From the NCBI RefSeq assembly GCF_014451325.2, contig NZ_JACSCH020000006.1, positions 186,001 to 250,000 of the forward strand: a stretch of 64,000 nt of DNA. The letters run 5' to 3'. The notes below the pieces were generated by a model that ran no database searches, was not told where the DNA came from, and was given only the letters and a program-made list of their open reading frames with translations. The DNA comes from Streptomyces sp. CB02980 (GTDB lineage: Bacteria > Actinomycetota > Actinomycetes > Streptomycetales > Streptomycetaceae). This document shows, piece after piece, positions 24,889-32,833 of the stretch. A program made the translations under genes and the position numbers. How positions within the stretch are numbered: position 1 is the stretch's first letter; each line of letters starts with the position of its first letter.

Positions 24889-25230
24889 ATGGCCGCAGAC
24901 CGCAGATCCAGCTGGCTCAAAGGAGTCCTCGACCTGCTCGTCCTCTCCCGCCTGACCGACGGCGAGAGCTACGGGTACGAGATCGCCAAGGCACTCGCCG
25001 AGGCGGGCCTCGGCGAGATCAAGGGCGGGACGCTCTATCCCGTACTGAACCGCCTGGAGGAAGCGGGTCTGGTGGAGGCCGAGTTCCGCGCCGCCGAGCG
25101 CGGCCCGGGACGCCGCTACTACCGGCTCACCGAGCAGGGGCGCGAGCACCTCGCCACCGAAAGCCGCGACTGGCTGCGCTTCCACCGCGCCGTCGAGACC
25201 ACGCTCCACCCAGGGGGAACCACCGCATGA
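24889..25230 (+). CDS. PadR family transcriptional regulator
   Basis: A 113-residue winged-helix protein. KGVLDLLVLSRLTDGESYGYEIAKALAEAGLGEIKGGTLYPVLNRLEEAGLVEAEFR is the standard PadR signature, followed by RRYYRLTEQGREHLA in the wing and the dimer helix. Its stop overlaps the start of the next gene by 4 bases (ATGA). This padR plus membrane-protein pairing is common in actinobacteria. PadR usually represses its own operon. Confidence 0.9.
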   Translation: MAADRRSSWLKGVLDLLVLSRLTDGESYGYEIAKALAEAGLGEIKGGTLYPVLNRLEEAGLVEAEFRAAERGPGRRYYRLTEQGREHLATESRDWLRFHRAVETTLHPGGTTA

Positions 25231-25970
25231 CCACGGAATCCGACCGCTACTTCGCCGAGCTCGCCGACGCGCTGCGCACCACGGGCGTGCCGGCGGAGCA
25301 GATCGCCGCCACCGTCGAGGACCTGCACGGACATCTCTCCGGGACCGGGACGCGTCCGGAGGAGGAGTTCGGGCCGGCCGCCGCCTTCGCCGCCCAGCTC
25401 GGCGGGCTCGCGCCGCTGCCGGGTGAGCCGGACGGGAAGGCGGAGAGCTGGACCTGGACGGCGGACCTCTTCAACGACCGCCGGATGCTCGCCGTCCACG
25501 GCGACCAGGGCTGGGAGGTGGAGTCCCTGGACCCCCTCGGCCGGTTCGTCTGCCGACGCTCCGCGACGGCGGCGCTGCGCTGGGAGTACCGCCGCGAGAT
25601 CATCGGCGCCCGGCGCCGCGCCAAGGTCCTGGCCGAGCTGGAGCCCGAGGGCTGGGAGCTGTGCGGCGAGTGGCTGGTGTACGGCTACTTCAAGCGGCCG
25701 CGCGCGGCGACTGCGGGCCCGGCGGGCGCCCTGGAGGCCCGGCCGGCCGCCCCGCACCGGTGGCTGTTCCTGAGCCGCCGCGGCAAGGTCGCGCTCGCGG
25801 TGTGGACCGTCGTGGTCGGCGGCGCGACGGCGGCGTGCTTCATCGGGACGCTCGGCATGGGCGGGCTCGCGATCACCATCGCCCTGGCCTCGATGTTCTC
25901 CGCCCTGTTCACCTCCCATCTGGAGACGACCAAGGGGCGGGTGGACCAGGAGCGCTCCAAGCCCTCCTGA
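25227..25970 (+). CDS. HAAS-like membrane protein coupled to PadR
   Basis: A 247-residue protein. The first 70 residues (RYFAELADALRTTGVPAEQIAATVEDLHGHLSG) look like the HAAS signalling/helical domain that accompanies PadR regulators. The middle (WEVESLDPLGRFVCRR...LAELEPEGWELCGEWLVYGYFKRP) contains a small Trp-rich domain seen in DUF2812-like proteins. Two membrane helices lie near the C terminus (about 185-205 and 207-228). Translation is coupled to padR by ATGA. Probably a membrane partner or target of that regulator; function unknown. Confidence 0.72.
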   Translation: MTTESDRYFAELADALRTTGVPAEQIAATVEDLHGHLSGTGTRPEEEFGPAAAFAAQLGGLAPLPGEPDGKAESWTWTADLFNDRRMLAVHGDQGWEVESLDPLGRFVCRRSATAALRWEYRREIIGARRRAKVLAELEPEGWELCGEWLVYGYFKRPRAATAGPAGALEARPAAPHRWLFLSRRGKVALAVWTVVVGGATAACFIGTLGMGGLAITIALASMFSALFTSHLETTKGRVDQERSKPS

Positions 25971-25977
25971 CCCTTCC

Positions 25978-26514
25978 TCACATCACGTCGCCGTCCCGCC
26001 AGTCGAAGACGAGCGCCGCGGCCGGATCGGGCAGCGCCCGGCCGGCCGCCGGGCGCAGGAAGACGTACCCCTCCTCCTCCGCGAGGTGGACGATCCCCTC
26101 GGGTCCCATGGCTTCCAGGCGGCCTTCCCAGACCCGCCAGCCGCGCCCCCGGTAGAGAGCGGCCCCGTCGTCCGAGGCGCCGAGCGCCCCGAAGACGTAC
26201 GCCCCGTCGATGACCCGCTCCAGCCCGGCCATGACGGCCCCGCCGAGCCCCCGGCGCCTGAGGCCGGCGCGGACGGCGACGCCTTCGACGTACCCGACGC
26301 GGTGCGAACGCCCGCGATGGAGAGCGCGGCGCATGACGACGGCGCCGTGGGCGGCGATACCGCTCTCGTCCTCGATCCAGGCGTGCACGCCACCGAGCGT
26401 GTGGTCCCAGTCGTCGTCGGAGAAGTCGCCGTCGAAGGCGGCGTCGAGCAACTCGCGTACGGAGCGGAGCCGTTCGGCCCCGAGTTCATGGGTGGGCGCG
26501 ATCCTCACGGTCAT
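25978..26514 (-). CDS. AAC(2')-type aminoglycoside 2'-N-acetyltransferase
   Basis: A 178-residue GNAT enzyme. It shares the distinctive AAC(2') landmarks of the mycobacterial enzyme: AAFDGDFSDDDWDHTLGGVHAWI at about 26-48, GYVEGVAVRAGLRRRGLGGAVMAGLE (acetyl-CoA binding) at about 74-99, GAYVFGALGASDDGAALYRGRGW, and a C terminus reading DWRDGDVM. AAC(2') enzymes acetylate the 2'-amino group of gentamicin, tobramycin or kasugamycin-like drugs. The real substrate in vivo is unknown and may not be an antibiotic. ATG 26514 is chosen because homology begins at MTVRIAPTHEL. It is divergent from an alpha/beta hydrolase with a shared operator. Confidence 0.82.
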   Translation of the reverse strand: MTVRIAPTHELGAERLRSVRELLDAAFDGDFSDDDWDHTLGGVHAWIEDESGIAAHGAVVMRRALHRGRSHRVGYVEGVAVRAGLRRRGLGGAVMAGLERVIDGAYVFGALGASDDGAALYRGRGWRVWEGRLEAMGPEGIVHLAEEEGYVFLRPAAGRALPDPAAALVFDWRDGDVM

Positions 26515-26548
26515 GCGCCCAGACTCCCACACCCCTCCCACCCCGAAC

Positions 26549-26631
26549 CTAACCTCCAACAATCCATTGACAGGTTAGCCAGCGCCTGCTTGAGTCATCT
26601 CATAACCACTGACACGCATTTAAGAGGTTAG
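26549..26631. promoter_or_regulatory. CTAACCT / AGGTTAG operator in divergent promoter
   Basis: CTAACCT (26549-26555) and AGGTTAG (26572-26578) form an inverted repeat around TTGACA (26567-26572). A further AGGTTAG (26625-26631) overlaps the ribosome-binding site AAGAGG of the hydrolase gene. The arrangement suggests an operator for the hydrolase, perhaps also for the acetyltransferase. No regulator gene is adjacent. Confidence 0.55.
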
Positions 26632-26633
26632 AG

Positions 26634-27527
26634 ATGACGAGCACCGTGCTGCCGACCCACCACCGCACCGTCAAGGTCCGCGACCACGAGATCGCCTACC
26701 GCGAGGCGGGCCCCACCGACGCCCCCGTCCTCCTGCTGCTGCACGGCTTCCCCACCAGCTCGCGCATGTTCCGCGACCTGATCCCGCGGCTCGCCGACTC
26801 CTACCGCCTGATCGCCCCCGACCACCTGGGCTTCGGCCGCAGCGCGGCTCCCGACGCCGCCGACTTCGACTACACCTTCGCCGAACTGGCCGCGCTCACC
26901 GCCGAGTTCACCGAGGCACTGGGCCTGGAACGGTTCGCGCTCTACATCCAGGACTACGGCTCCCCCATCGGACTGCGCCTCGCCCTCGCCCACCCGGAGC
27001 GGATCACCGCGATCATCAGCCAGAACGGCAACGCGTACGAGGAGGGCCTCGGCTCCGAGGCCTGGGCGCCGGTCCTCGCCCTGATCGAGGAGCGCACCCC
27101 CGAGACCGAGGAGCCGGTGCGCGGCATCCGCTCCCTGGACGGCATCCGCTGGCAGTACGAGACGGGCGTACCGGCCGAGTACCGCGACCTCCTCGACCCC
27201 GACGCCTGGCACCACGACGCCGCCCTGATGGCCCGCGCGGGACAGGACGAGATCCAGCTCGGGCTGATCGCCGACTACGGCTCCAACTTCGCCCTCTACC
27301 CGGCCTTCCAGGAGTACTTCCGCACCAGCCGGGTCCCGCTCCTCGCGGTCTGGGGCGAAGGCGACCAGGTCTTCGTCCCGGCGGGCGCCGAAGCCTTCCG
27401 CCGCGACCTCCCGGACGCCGAGATCCACCTGCTCCCCACGGGCCACTTCGCCCTGGAGACCCACGCGCCGGCGATCGCCTCACTGATCGGCGACTTCCTC
27501 GCCCGGCGCGTTCCGCTCAGGCCGTAG
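26634..27527 (+). CDS. Alpha/beta hydrolase with Asp nucleophile (epoxide hydrolase/dehalogenase-like)
   Basis: A 297-residue enzyme. LLLLHGFPTSSRMFRDLIP at about 33-51 gives the oxyanion HGFP loop. The nucleophile elbow ALYIQDYGSPIGL has Asp107 instead of Ser, which marks the epoxide hydrolase/haloalkane dehalogenase branch. The catalytic His is in TGHFALETH (His271). No close substrate can be named. It overlaps the convergent 78-residue gene by 11 bases. Confidence 0.83.
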   Translation: MTSTVLPTHHRTVKVRDHEIAYREAGPTDAPVLLLLHGFPTSSRMFRDLIPRLADSYRLIAPDHLGFGRSAAPDAADFDYTFAELAALTAEFTEALGLERFALYIQDYGSPIGLRLALAHPERITAIISQNGNAYEEGLGSEAWAPVLALIEERTPETEEPVRGIRSLDGIRWQYETGVPAEYRDLLDPDAWHHDAALMARAGQDEIQLGLIADYGSNFALYPAFQEYFRTSRVPLLAVWGEGDQVFVPAGAEAFRRDLPDAEIHLLPTGHFALETHAPAIASLIGDFLARRVPLRP

Positions 27528-27753
27528 CCTTCTCCAGGTCGCGAGCCATGCGCTCCACCCAGTCGGTGAAGCCCTCTCGATGATGGCCCTCGGCTTCGAG
27601 CAGGGCCGCGACCTGGGCGTCCGTGAGCCGGTCGGGTCCCGACCCGGTCAGCATCCGGTGCAGCTCCTTCATCAGGGACATCATCCGCAGCGCGTCGAGG
27701 TGCTCGATCGCGTCGACCCCGTGCCCGGGGCCGAGTGTCGTCGAACCAGGCAT
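27517..27753 (-). CDS. 78-residue helical protein of unknown function
   Basis: The protein MPGSTTLGPGHGVDAIEHLD continues with helices containing ALRMMSLMKELHRMLTGSG and ALLEAEGHHREGFTDWVERMARDLEKATA. ATG 27753 is preceded by GAGGAGG at good spacing, which decides it over the in-frame GTG at 27768. The mixture of charged and hydrophobic residues is consistent with a real small protein. Its 3' end overlaps the convergent hydrolase gene by 11 bases. No family recognised. Confidence 0.6.
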   Translation of the reverse strand: MPGSTTLGPGHGVDAIEHLDALRMMSLMKELHRMLTGSGPDRLTDAQVAALLEAEGHHREGFTDWVERMARDLEKATA

Positions 27754-27806
27754 GTCGTGCCTCCTCACCGATCCCCCTCCCAGCAGCGTAAGCCCACCGC
27801 ATGAGA

Positions 27807-27846
27807 ACCGCCCCCGTCCTCGGTGGGGGCCGAGAAGGGGGGCGGT
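27807..27846. terminator. Hairpin after pruA
   Basis: ACCGCCCCC pairs with GGGGGCGGT, enclosing an inner CTCGG/CCGAG stem. It lies 32 bases past the pruA stop on the minus strand. Confidence 0.72.
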
Positions 27847-27877
27847 GATCAGGGGCCCGGGTCAGGGGCGGGGGGCG

Positions 27878-29518
27878 TCAGCCCATGTGGGGGTAGCCGT
27901 ACTCGGTCGGCGGGACCAGCGTCTCCTTGATGGCGCGGGTCAGCGTCCAGCGCATCAGGTTCTGCGGGGCGCCGGCCTTGTCGTTCGTACCCGAGGCGCG
28001 GCCGCCGCCGAAGGGCTGCTGGCCGACGACGGCGCCGGTCGACTTGTCGTTGATGTAGAAGTTGCCCGCGGCGAAGCGGAGCTTCTCCATCGTGTACGCG
28101 GCCGCCGCACGGTCACCGGAGATGACCGCGCCGGTGAGGGCGTAGTCCGAGACCGACTCCATCTGGGTCAGCATCGCGTCGTACCCGTCGGCAGCGCTGT
28201 CGTCGTAGACGTGGATCGCGAGGATCGGGCCGAAGTACTCGGCCTTGAAGACCTCGTTCTCCGGGTCGGTGCAGGCGATGACGGTCGGACGGACGAAGTA
28301 GCCCACCGAGTCGTCGTACGTGCCACCGGCGATGATCGTGCAGGTCGGGTCGGCCGCGGCACGGTCGATCGCGGCCTTGTTCTTGGCGAACGAGCGCTCG
28401 TCGATGACGGCGCCGATGAAGTTCGACAGGTCGGTGACGTCACCCATGGTGATGCCGTCGACCTCGGCCGCGAACTCCTCCTTGAAGCCGTCGTTCCAGA
28501 TCGAGGCCGGGACGTAGGCGCGCGAGGACGCGGAGCACTTCTGGCCCTGGAACTCGAAGGAGCCACGGGTCAGCGCGGTCTTCAGGATGGCGCGGTCGGC
28601 GCTGGGGTGCGCGACGACGAAGTCCTTGCCGCCGGTCTCACCGACGATCCGCGGGTACGAGCGGTACTTCTCGATGTTGGTGCCGACCGTCTTCCACAGG
28701 TGCTGGAAGGTCTTGGTCGAACCGGTGAAGTGGATACCGGCCAGGTCGCGGTGGTTCAGGGCCACCTCGGAGACGGCGATGCCGTCGCCGGTCACCAGGT
28801 TGATGACGCCCTTCGGCAGGCCGGCCTCCTCCAGGAGCTCCATGAGGAGCACGGCGGAGTGGGTCTGCGTCGGGGACGGCTTCCAGACCACCACGTTGCC
28901 CATGAGGGCGGGGGCGGTGGGCAGGTTGCCCGCGATGGCGGTGAAGTTGAACGGCGTGATCGCGTAGACGAAGCCCTCGAGCGGGCGGTGGTCCAGACGG
29001 TTCCACACACCCGGGGAGTTCGCCGGCGGCTGCTCGGCCAGGATCTGGCGGGCGTACGCCACGTTGAAGCGCCAGAAGTCGACGAGCTCGCACGGGGTGT
29101 CGATCTCGGCCTGCTGGGCGGTCTTCGACTGGCCGAGCATGGTGGACGCGGCCAGCGTCTCGCGCCACGGGCCGGCGAGCAGCTCGGCGGCGCGCAGGAT
29201 GATCGCGGCACGGTCGTCGAAGGCCATCGCGCGCCAGGCGGGGGCCGCGGCCAGGGCCGCGTCGACGGCGTCCTGGGCGTCCTGCGTGGTGGCGCCGCGG
29301 AAGGTACCGATGACGGCCTTGTGGTTGTGCGGCTGGACGACCTTGAACTCCTCGCCGCCACCGAGGCGCTTCACGCCGCCGATGGTCATCGGCAGCTCGC
29401 GCGGGTTCTCGGCCAGCTCCTTGAGCTTGATCTCGAGGCGGGCGCGCTCGGGGGAGCCGGGGGCGTAGCTGTGCACCGGCTCGTTGACCGGAGCGGGGAC
29501 CTGGGTGACAGCGTCCAT
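27878..29518 (-). CDS. pruA: 1-pyrroline-5-carboxylate dehydrogenase
   Basis: A 546-residue aldehyde dehydrogenase of the RocA/PruA type. YAITPFNFTAIAGNLPTAPALMGNVVVWKPSPTQ binds NAD; VGETGGKDFVVAHPSAD and EFQGQKCSASSRAYVP contain the catalytic Glu and Cys. It oxidises glutamate semialdehyde to glutamate, the second step of proline use. It lies 30 bases after the proline dehydrogenase gene on the minus strand, so both form an operon that is divergent from a PucR-type regulator. Confidence 0.93.
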   Translation of the reverse strand: MDAVTQVPAPVNEPVHSYAPGSPERARLEIKLKELAENPRELPMTIGGVKRLGGGEEFKVVQPHNHKAVIGTFRGATTQDAQDAVDAALAAAPAWRAMAFDDRAAIILRAAELLAGPWRETLAASTMLGQSKTAQQAEIDTPCELVDFWRFNVAYARQILAEQPPANSPGVWNRLDHRPLEGFVYAITPFNFTAIAGNLPTAPALMGNVVVWKPSPTQTHSAVLLMELLEEAGLPKGVINLVTGDGIAVSEVALNHRDLAGIHFTGSTKTFQHLWKTVGTNIEKYRSYPRIVGETGGKDFVVAHPSADRAILKTALTRGSFEFQGQKCSASSRAYVPASIWNDGFKEEFAAEVDGITMGDVTDLSNFIGAVIDERSFAKNKAAIDRAAADPTCTIIAGGTYDDSVGYFVRPTVIACTDPENEVFKAEYFGPILAIHVYDDSAADGYDAMLTQMESVSDYALTGAVISGDRAAAAYTMEKLRFAAGNFYINDKSTGAVVGQQPFGGGRASGTNDKAGAPQNLMRWTLTRAIKETLVPPTEYGYPHMG

Positions 29519-29548
29519 AAGTCTCGGGACTCCTTGTGAGAGGTGGGC

Positions 29549-30475
29549 TCAGCCCTTGGTGAGGATGGAGCGGACGAAGAAGAGGAGGTTGGCCGGCTTC
29601 TCCGCGAGGCGTCGCATGAAGTAGCCGTACCAGTCGGTGCCGTAGGCGGTGTACACGCGCATGCGGTGTCCCTCGGCGGCCAGCCGGTTCTGCTCCTCGC
29701 TGCGGATGCCGTACAGCATCTGGAACTCGTACTCGTCCAGCTTGCGCCCCGCACGGCGGGCGAGCTCCTGGCCGACGGAGATCAGGCGCGGGTCGTGGGA
29801 CCCGATCATCGGGTAGCCCTCGCCGTCCATCAGGATCTTCATGATCCGGACGTACGCCTTGTCGATCTCGGGCTTGTCCTGGATGGCGACGGAGGCGGGC
29901 TCCTTGTAGGCGCCCTTCACGATCCGGACGCGGGAGCCGTTCGCGGCGAGGCGGCGGGCGTCGTCCTCGGTGCGGAAGAGGTAGGCCTGGATGACACAGC
30001 CGGTCTGCGGGTGGGTCTTCCGCAGCTCCTCGTGGATGGCGAACATCGAGTCGAGGGTGGTGTGGTCCTCGGCGTCCAGGGTGACCGTGGTGCCGATCTC
30101 GGCAGCGGCCTCGACGACCGGGCGGACGTTCGCGAGAGCGAGCTCGTGGCCGTTCTCCAGGGACTGGCCGAACATCGACAGCTTGACGGACATCTCGGCG
30201 CGCTCGCCGAGGCCCAGCTCCTTGAGGCGCCCGATGAGCTCCAGGTAGGCGTCCCGGGCGGCGTACGACTGCTCGACGGTGGTGATGTCCTCACCGACGA
30301 CGTCGAGGGTGACCTCCAGGCCGCGGTCGCTCAGCTCCCGGACGATCGGGACGACGTCGTCGACCGACTCACCGGCGATGAAGCGGGCGACGACCTGCTT
30401 GGTCCCGGGGGCGGCCGACACGAAACGGCGCATCTTGTCGCTGCGCGACGCGGCGAGGATCACGGGACCCAGCAC
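29549..30475 (-). CDS. Proline dehydrogenase
   Basis: A 308-residue monofunctional FAD enzyme with the (beta/alpha)8 PRODH barrel. EMSVKLSMFGQSLENGHELAL, TLDAEDHTTLDSMF, GSRVRIVKGAYKEP and YEFQMLYGIRSEEQNRLA are typical substrate and FAD contacts. It converts proline to pyrroline-5-carboxylate. GTG 30475 (VLGPVILAASRSDKMRR) is chosen because it follows a TGGAGGT box and fits family length; an ATG 129 bases upstream lacks one. The partner pruA follows. Confidence 0.9.
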   Translation of the reverse strand: MLGPVILAASRSDKMRRFVSAAPGTKQVVARFIAGESVDDVVPIVRELSDRGLEVTLDVVGEDITTVEQSYAARDAYLELIGRLKELGLGERAEMSVKLSMFGQSLENGHELALANVRPVVEAAAEIGTTVTLDAEDHTTLDSMFAIHEELRKTHPQTGCVIQAYLFRTEDDARRLAANGSRVRIVKGAYKEPASVAIQDKPEIDKAYVRIMKILMDGEGYPMIGSHDPRLISVGQELARRAGRKLDEYEFQMLYGIRSEEQNRLAAEGHRMRVYTAYGTDWYGYFMRRLAEKPANLLFFVRSILTKG

Positions 30476-30658
30476 GGGGGACCTCCAGAAGGACAGGGTG
30501 ACGAAGGGGCTGTACCCGATCTTTCGTAAGAATCCGGGAACAGCACGAAGAACCACCGTGAAACCTATGGATCGCTCCGATCGTCCGCCATCTACAGCTG
30601 TCACGCATCCGTGGGCGGCATCTCATACACATGTCTGAGGGGGTGCGAGAATGGCGCT

Positions 30659-31783
30659 GTGAAGGGCGATTACCAAGAACTGGTGGACGAGATCTCCACG
30701 CTGCTCGGCGCACCGGCGACGCTGGAGAACCGCGATTTCGGTCTGATCGCCTTCGGCGCCCACGACAGCGACGACGACACCGCGATGGACCCCGTCCGGA
30801 CGCGGTCGATCCTGACCCGGAAGTCGACCCCGGCGGTCCGCGCCTGGTTCGAGGGCTTCGGCATCACCCGGGCGACCGGCCCGGTCCGCATCCCGGCCGC
30901 CCCGGACGCCGGGGTGTTCCGGGACCGCGTCTGCCTGCCCGTACGCCACCGGGGGGTCGTCCTCGGGTACGTCTGGCTGCTCGACGCCGAGCCCGGCCCC
31001 ACGCCCGCCCAGCTCACGTCCGCGATGGAGGTCGCCACCCGGATCGGCGACCTCCTCGCCGACGAGGAGCGCGCGGACGCCGACCTCTCGCGCGAGTTCG
31101 CCGCGGCCCTGACCGCCGGGCGCGGCTGGCAGAGCGACATGGCCGTCGCGGCCCTCCGGGTGGCCCTCGGCCCCAGCGCGGACGGTCTGCACACCGTGGT
31201 CTGCGTGACCCCCTGGCAGGGCGAGGCCCCCTCGTCGATCCGGTCGGTCCCCGCCGCGGCGGCGGTCGCCGTCCTCCCCGAGGGCGAGTCCGGCGAGTCC
31301 CTCGCCGTCCTCGTACGGCTGCGCACGCCCGAGGACCTCTCCCCCGCCCGCGCGGCCGCCGACCGGCTGCGCGCCGCCGCCCCGGCCGGCATCGCCACCG
31401 CGCGCCGGGGTCTCACGGACCTCCCGGCGGCCTGGCGCGAGGCCAACACGGCGGCCCGCGCCGCCACCGCCCAGCCGACCCTCGGCCCGGTCGCGGAGTG
31501 GGCCGGGATCGGCCCCTACCGCCTGCTCGCGGCGCTCTACCACCCCGAGGTCGACCCCGCCGTCGCCCCGCTCGTCGCCCCCGCCCACGCCGAACTGGCC
31601 CGCACCGCCGAGGTGTTCCTCGACAACGCGGGCCAGGCGGGCCGCACGGCGGCGGCCCTGGGCATCCACCGCCAGACCCTCTACTACCGGTTGTCCCGGG
31701 TCGAGCAGCTCACGGGCCTTGACCTGGACGACGGAGAGGACCGGCTGCTGCTCCACATGTCCCTGAAGTCGGCGCGGCTCTGA
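30659..31783 (+). CDS. PucR-type regulator of proline catabolism
   Basis: A 374-residue protein. The N-terminal half looks like a GAF-like sensor domain, and the C terminus has the PucR helix-turn-helix: NAGQAGRTAAALGIHRQTLYYRLSRVEQLTGLDL at about 325-358. PucR proteins activate genes of purine, proline or amino acid catabolism. Divergence from the proline operon across a 183-base gap fits a proline-responsive activator, as reported for PutR-type proteins. GTG 30659 (VKGDYQELVDEIS) is my start; no strong SD is seen. Confidence 0.82.
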   Translation: MKGDYQELVDEISTLLGAPATLENRDFGLIAFGAHDSDDDTAMDPVRTRSILTRKSTPAVRAWFEGFGITRATGPVRIPAAPDAGVFRDRVCLPVRHRGVVLGYVWLLDAEPGPTPAQLTSAMEVATRIGDLLADEERADADLSREFAAALTAGRGWQSDMAVAALRVALGPSADGLHTVVCVTPWQGEAPSSIRSVPAAAAVAVLPEGESGESLAVLVRLRTPEDLSPARAAADRLRAAAPAGIATARRGLTDLPAAWREANTAARAATAQPTLGPVAEWAGIGPYRLLAALYHPEVDPAVAPLVAPAHAELARTAEVFLDNAGQAGRTAAALGIHRQTLYYRLSRVEQLTGLDLDDGEDRLLLHMSLKSARL

Positions 31784-31792
31784 ACAGAGCCG
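31775..31792. terminator. Compact hairpin between convergent genes
   Basis: CGGCTCTG-AA-CAGAGCCG is a perfect 8-bp inverted repeat that overlaps the stop region of the PucR gene and ends next to the aldo/keto reductase stop. It can serve both directions. Confidence 0.6.
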
Positions 31793-32833
31793 TCAGGGAC
31801 GCGCGCGGCGGCGCAGCTCCGGCTCTCCCAGTGCGGGCGGCACGTATCCGCCGTCCCGGGCCGACAGGTTCGTGCCCGGCGGCACGATCTTGTCGATCCG
31901 GTCGAGGACGTCCCTGCTCAGCCGGATCCGGTCGGCACCGAGCTGCGCCTCCAGCTGCTCGAAGGTCCGGGGCCCGATGATCGCCGAGGTGACGGCGGGG
32001 TGCTCCAGGACGAAGGCGAGCGCGAGTCGGACGAGGCTCAGTCCGGCCTCGTCGGCGAGCTGGGCCAGCGCCTCGGCGGCGTCGAGCTTGGCCGCGTTCT
32101 CCGGGTCGGCGATGTCGAAGCGGGCGGCCTGGCGGTCGATCCGGCTGGACTGCGGCTGCTCCGCGCCCTTGCGGTAGCGGCCCGAGAGCCAGCCGCCCGC
32201 CAGCGGGCTCCAGGTGAGGACACCGAGGCCGTAGCGCTGGGCGACGGGCAGCACCTCGCGCTCGATGCCCCGGGCGAGCAGGGAGTACGGCGGCTGTTCG
32301 GCGACGACCCGCTCGCGGCCCCGGCGCTCGGCGATCCACTGGCCCTCGACGATGGCGGAGGGCTCGAAGGTGGAGGTGCCGATGTAGCGGATCTTGCCTT
32401 GGCGGACGAGGTCGGTCAGGGCGCCGAGCGTCTCGTCGAAGTCGGTCTCCGGCTCGGGCCGGTGCACCTGGTAGAGGTCGATCCAGTCGGTGCCGAGGCG
32501 GCGCAGGCTGTTCTCGACCTCGCGGACGATCCAGCGCCGGCTGTTGCCGCGCTCGTTGGTGTCCTCGCCGAGGCTGCCGTGGAACTTGGTGGCCAGCACG
32601 ACGTTGTCCCGGCGGCCGCCCGCGAGGGCCTTGCCGACGATCGTCTCCGACTCCCCCGCCGAGTACACGTCGGCGGTGTCGACGAAGTTGATGCCGGAGT
32701 CCAGGGCCTTGTGGATGATGCGGACGCTGTCGGTGTGGTCGGTGTTGCCACGGGCGCCGAACATCATCGTGCCCAGGCACAGCGGGCTCACTCTTACGCC
32801 GGTGCGGCCCAGCAGGCGGTGTTCGGTGGTCAT
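31793..32833 (-). CDS. Aldo/keto reductase, last gene of sulfonate-type operon
   Basis: A 346-residue NADPH oxidoreductase. The catalytic tetrad is visible: Asp in NFVDTADVYSAGESE, Tyr in the same segment, Lys in VVLATKFHGSLG and His in LYQVHRPEPETDFDETLGAL. C-terminal GPRTFEQLEAQLGAD is the cofactor-binding region. Its ATG overlaps the stop of the ABC exporter gene by 4 bases. Being seventh in an operon with an FMN monooxygenase suggests it reduces an aldehyde or ketone released by oxidative C-S cleavage; that is inference. Confidence 0.85.
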   Translation of the reverse strand: MTTEHRLLGRTGVRVSPLCLGTMMFGARGNTDHTDSVRIIHKALDSGINFVDTADVYSAGESETIVGKALAGGRRDNVVLATKFHGSLGEDTNERGNSRRWIVREVENSLRRLGTDWIDLYQVHRPEPETDFDETLGALTDLVRQGKIRYIGTSTFEPSAIVEGQWIAERRGRERVVAEQPPYSLLARGIEREVLPVAQRYGLGVLTWSPLAGGWLSGRYRKGAEQPQSSRIDRQAARFDIADPENAAKLDAAEALAQLADEAGLSLVRLALAFVLEHPAVTSAIIGPRTFEQLEAQLGADRIRLSRDVLDRIDKIVPPGTNLSARDGGYVPPALGEPELRRRARP

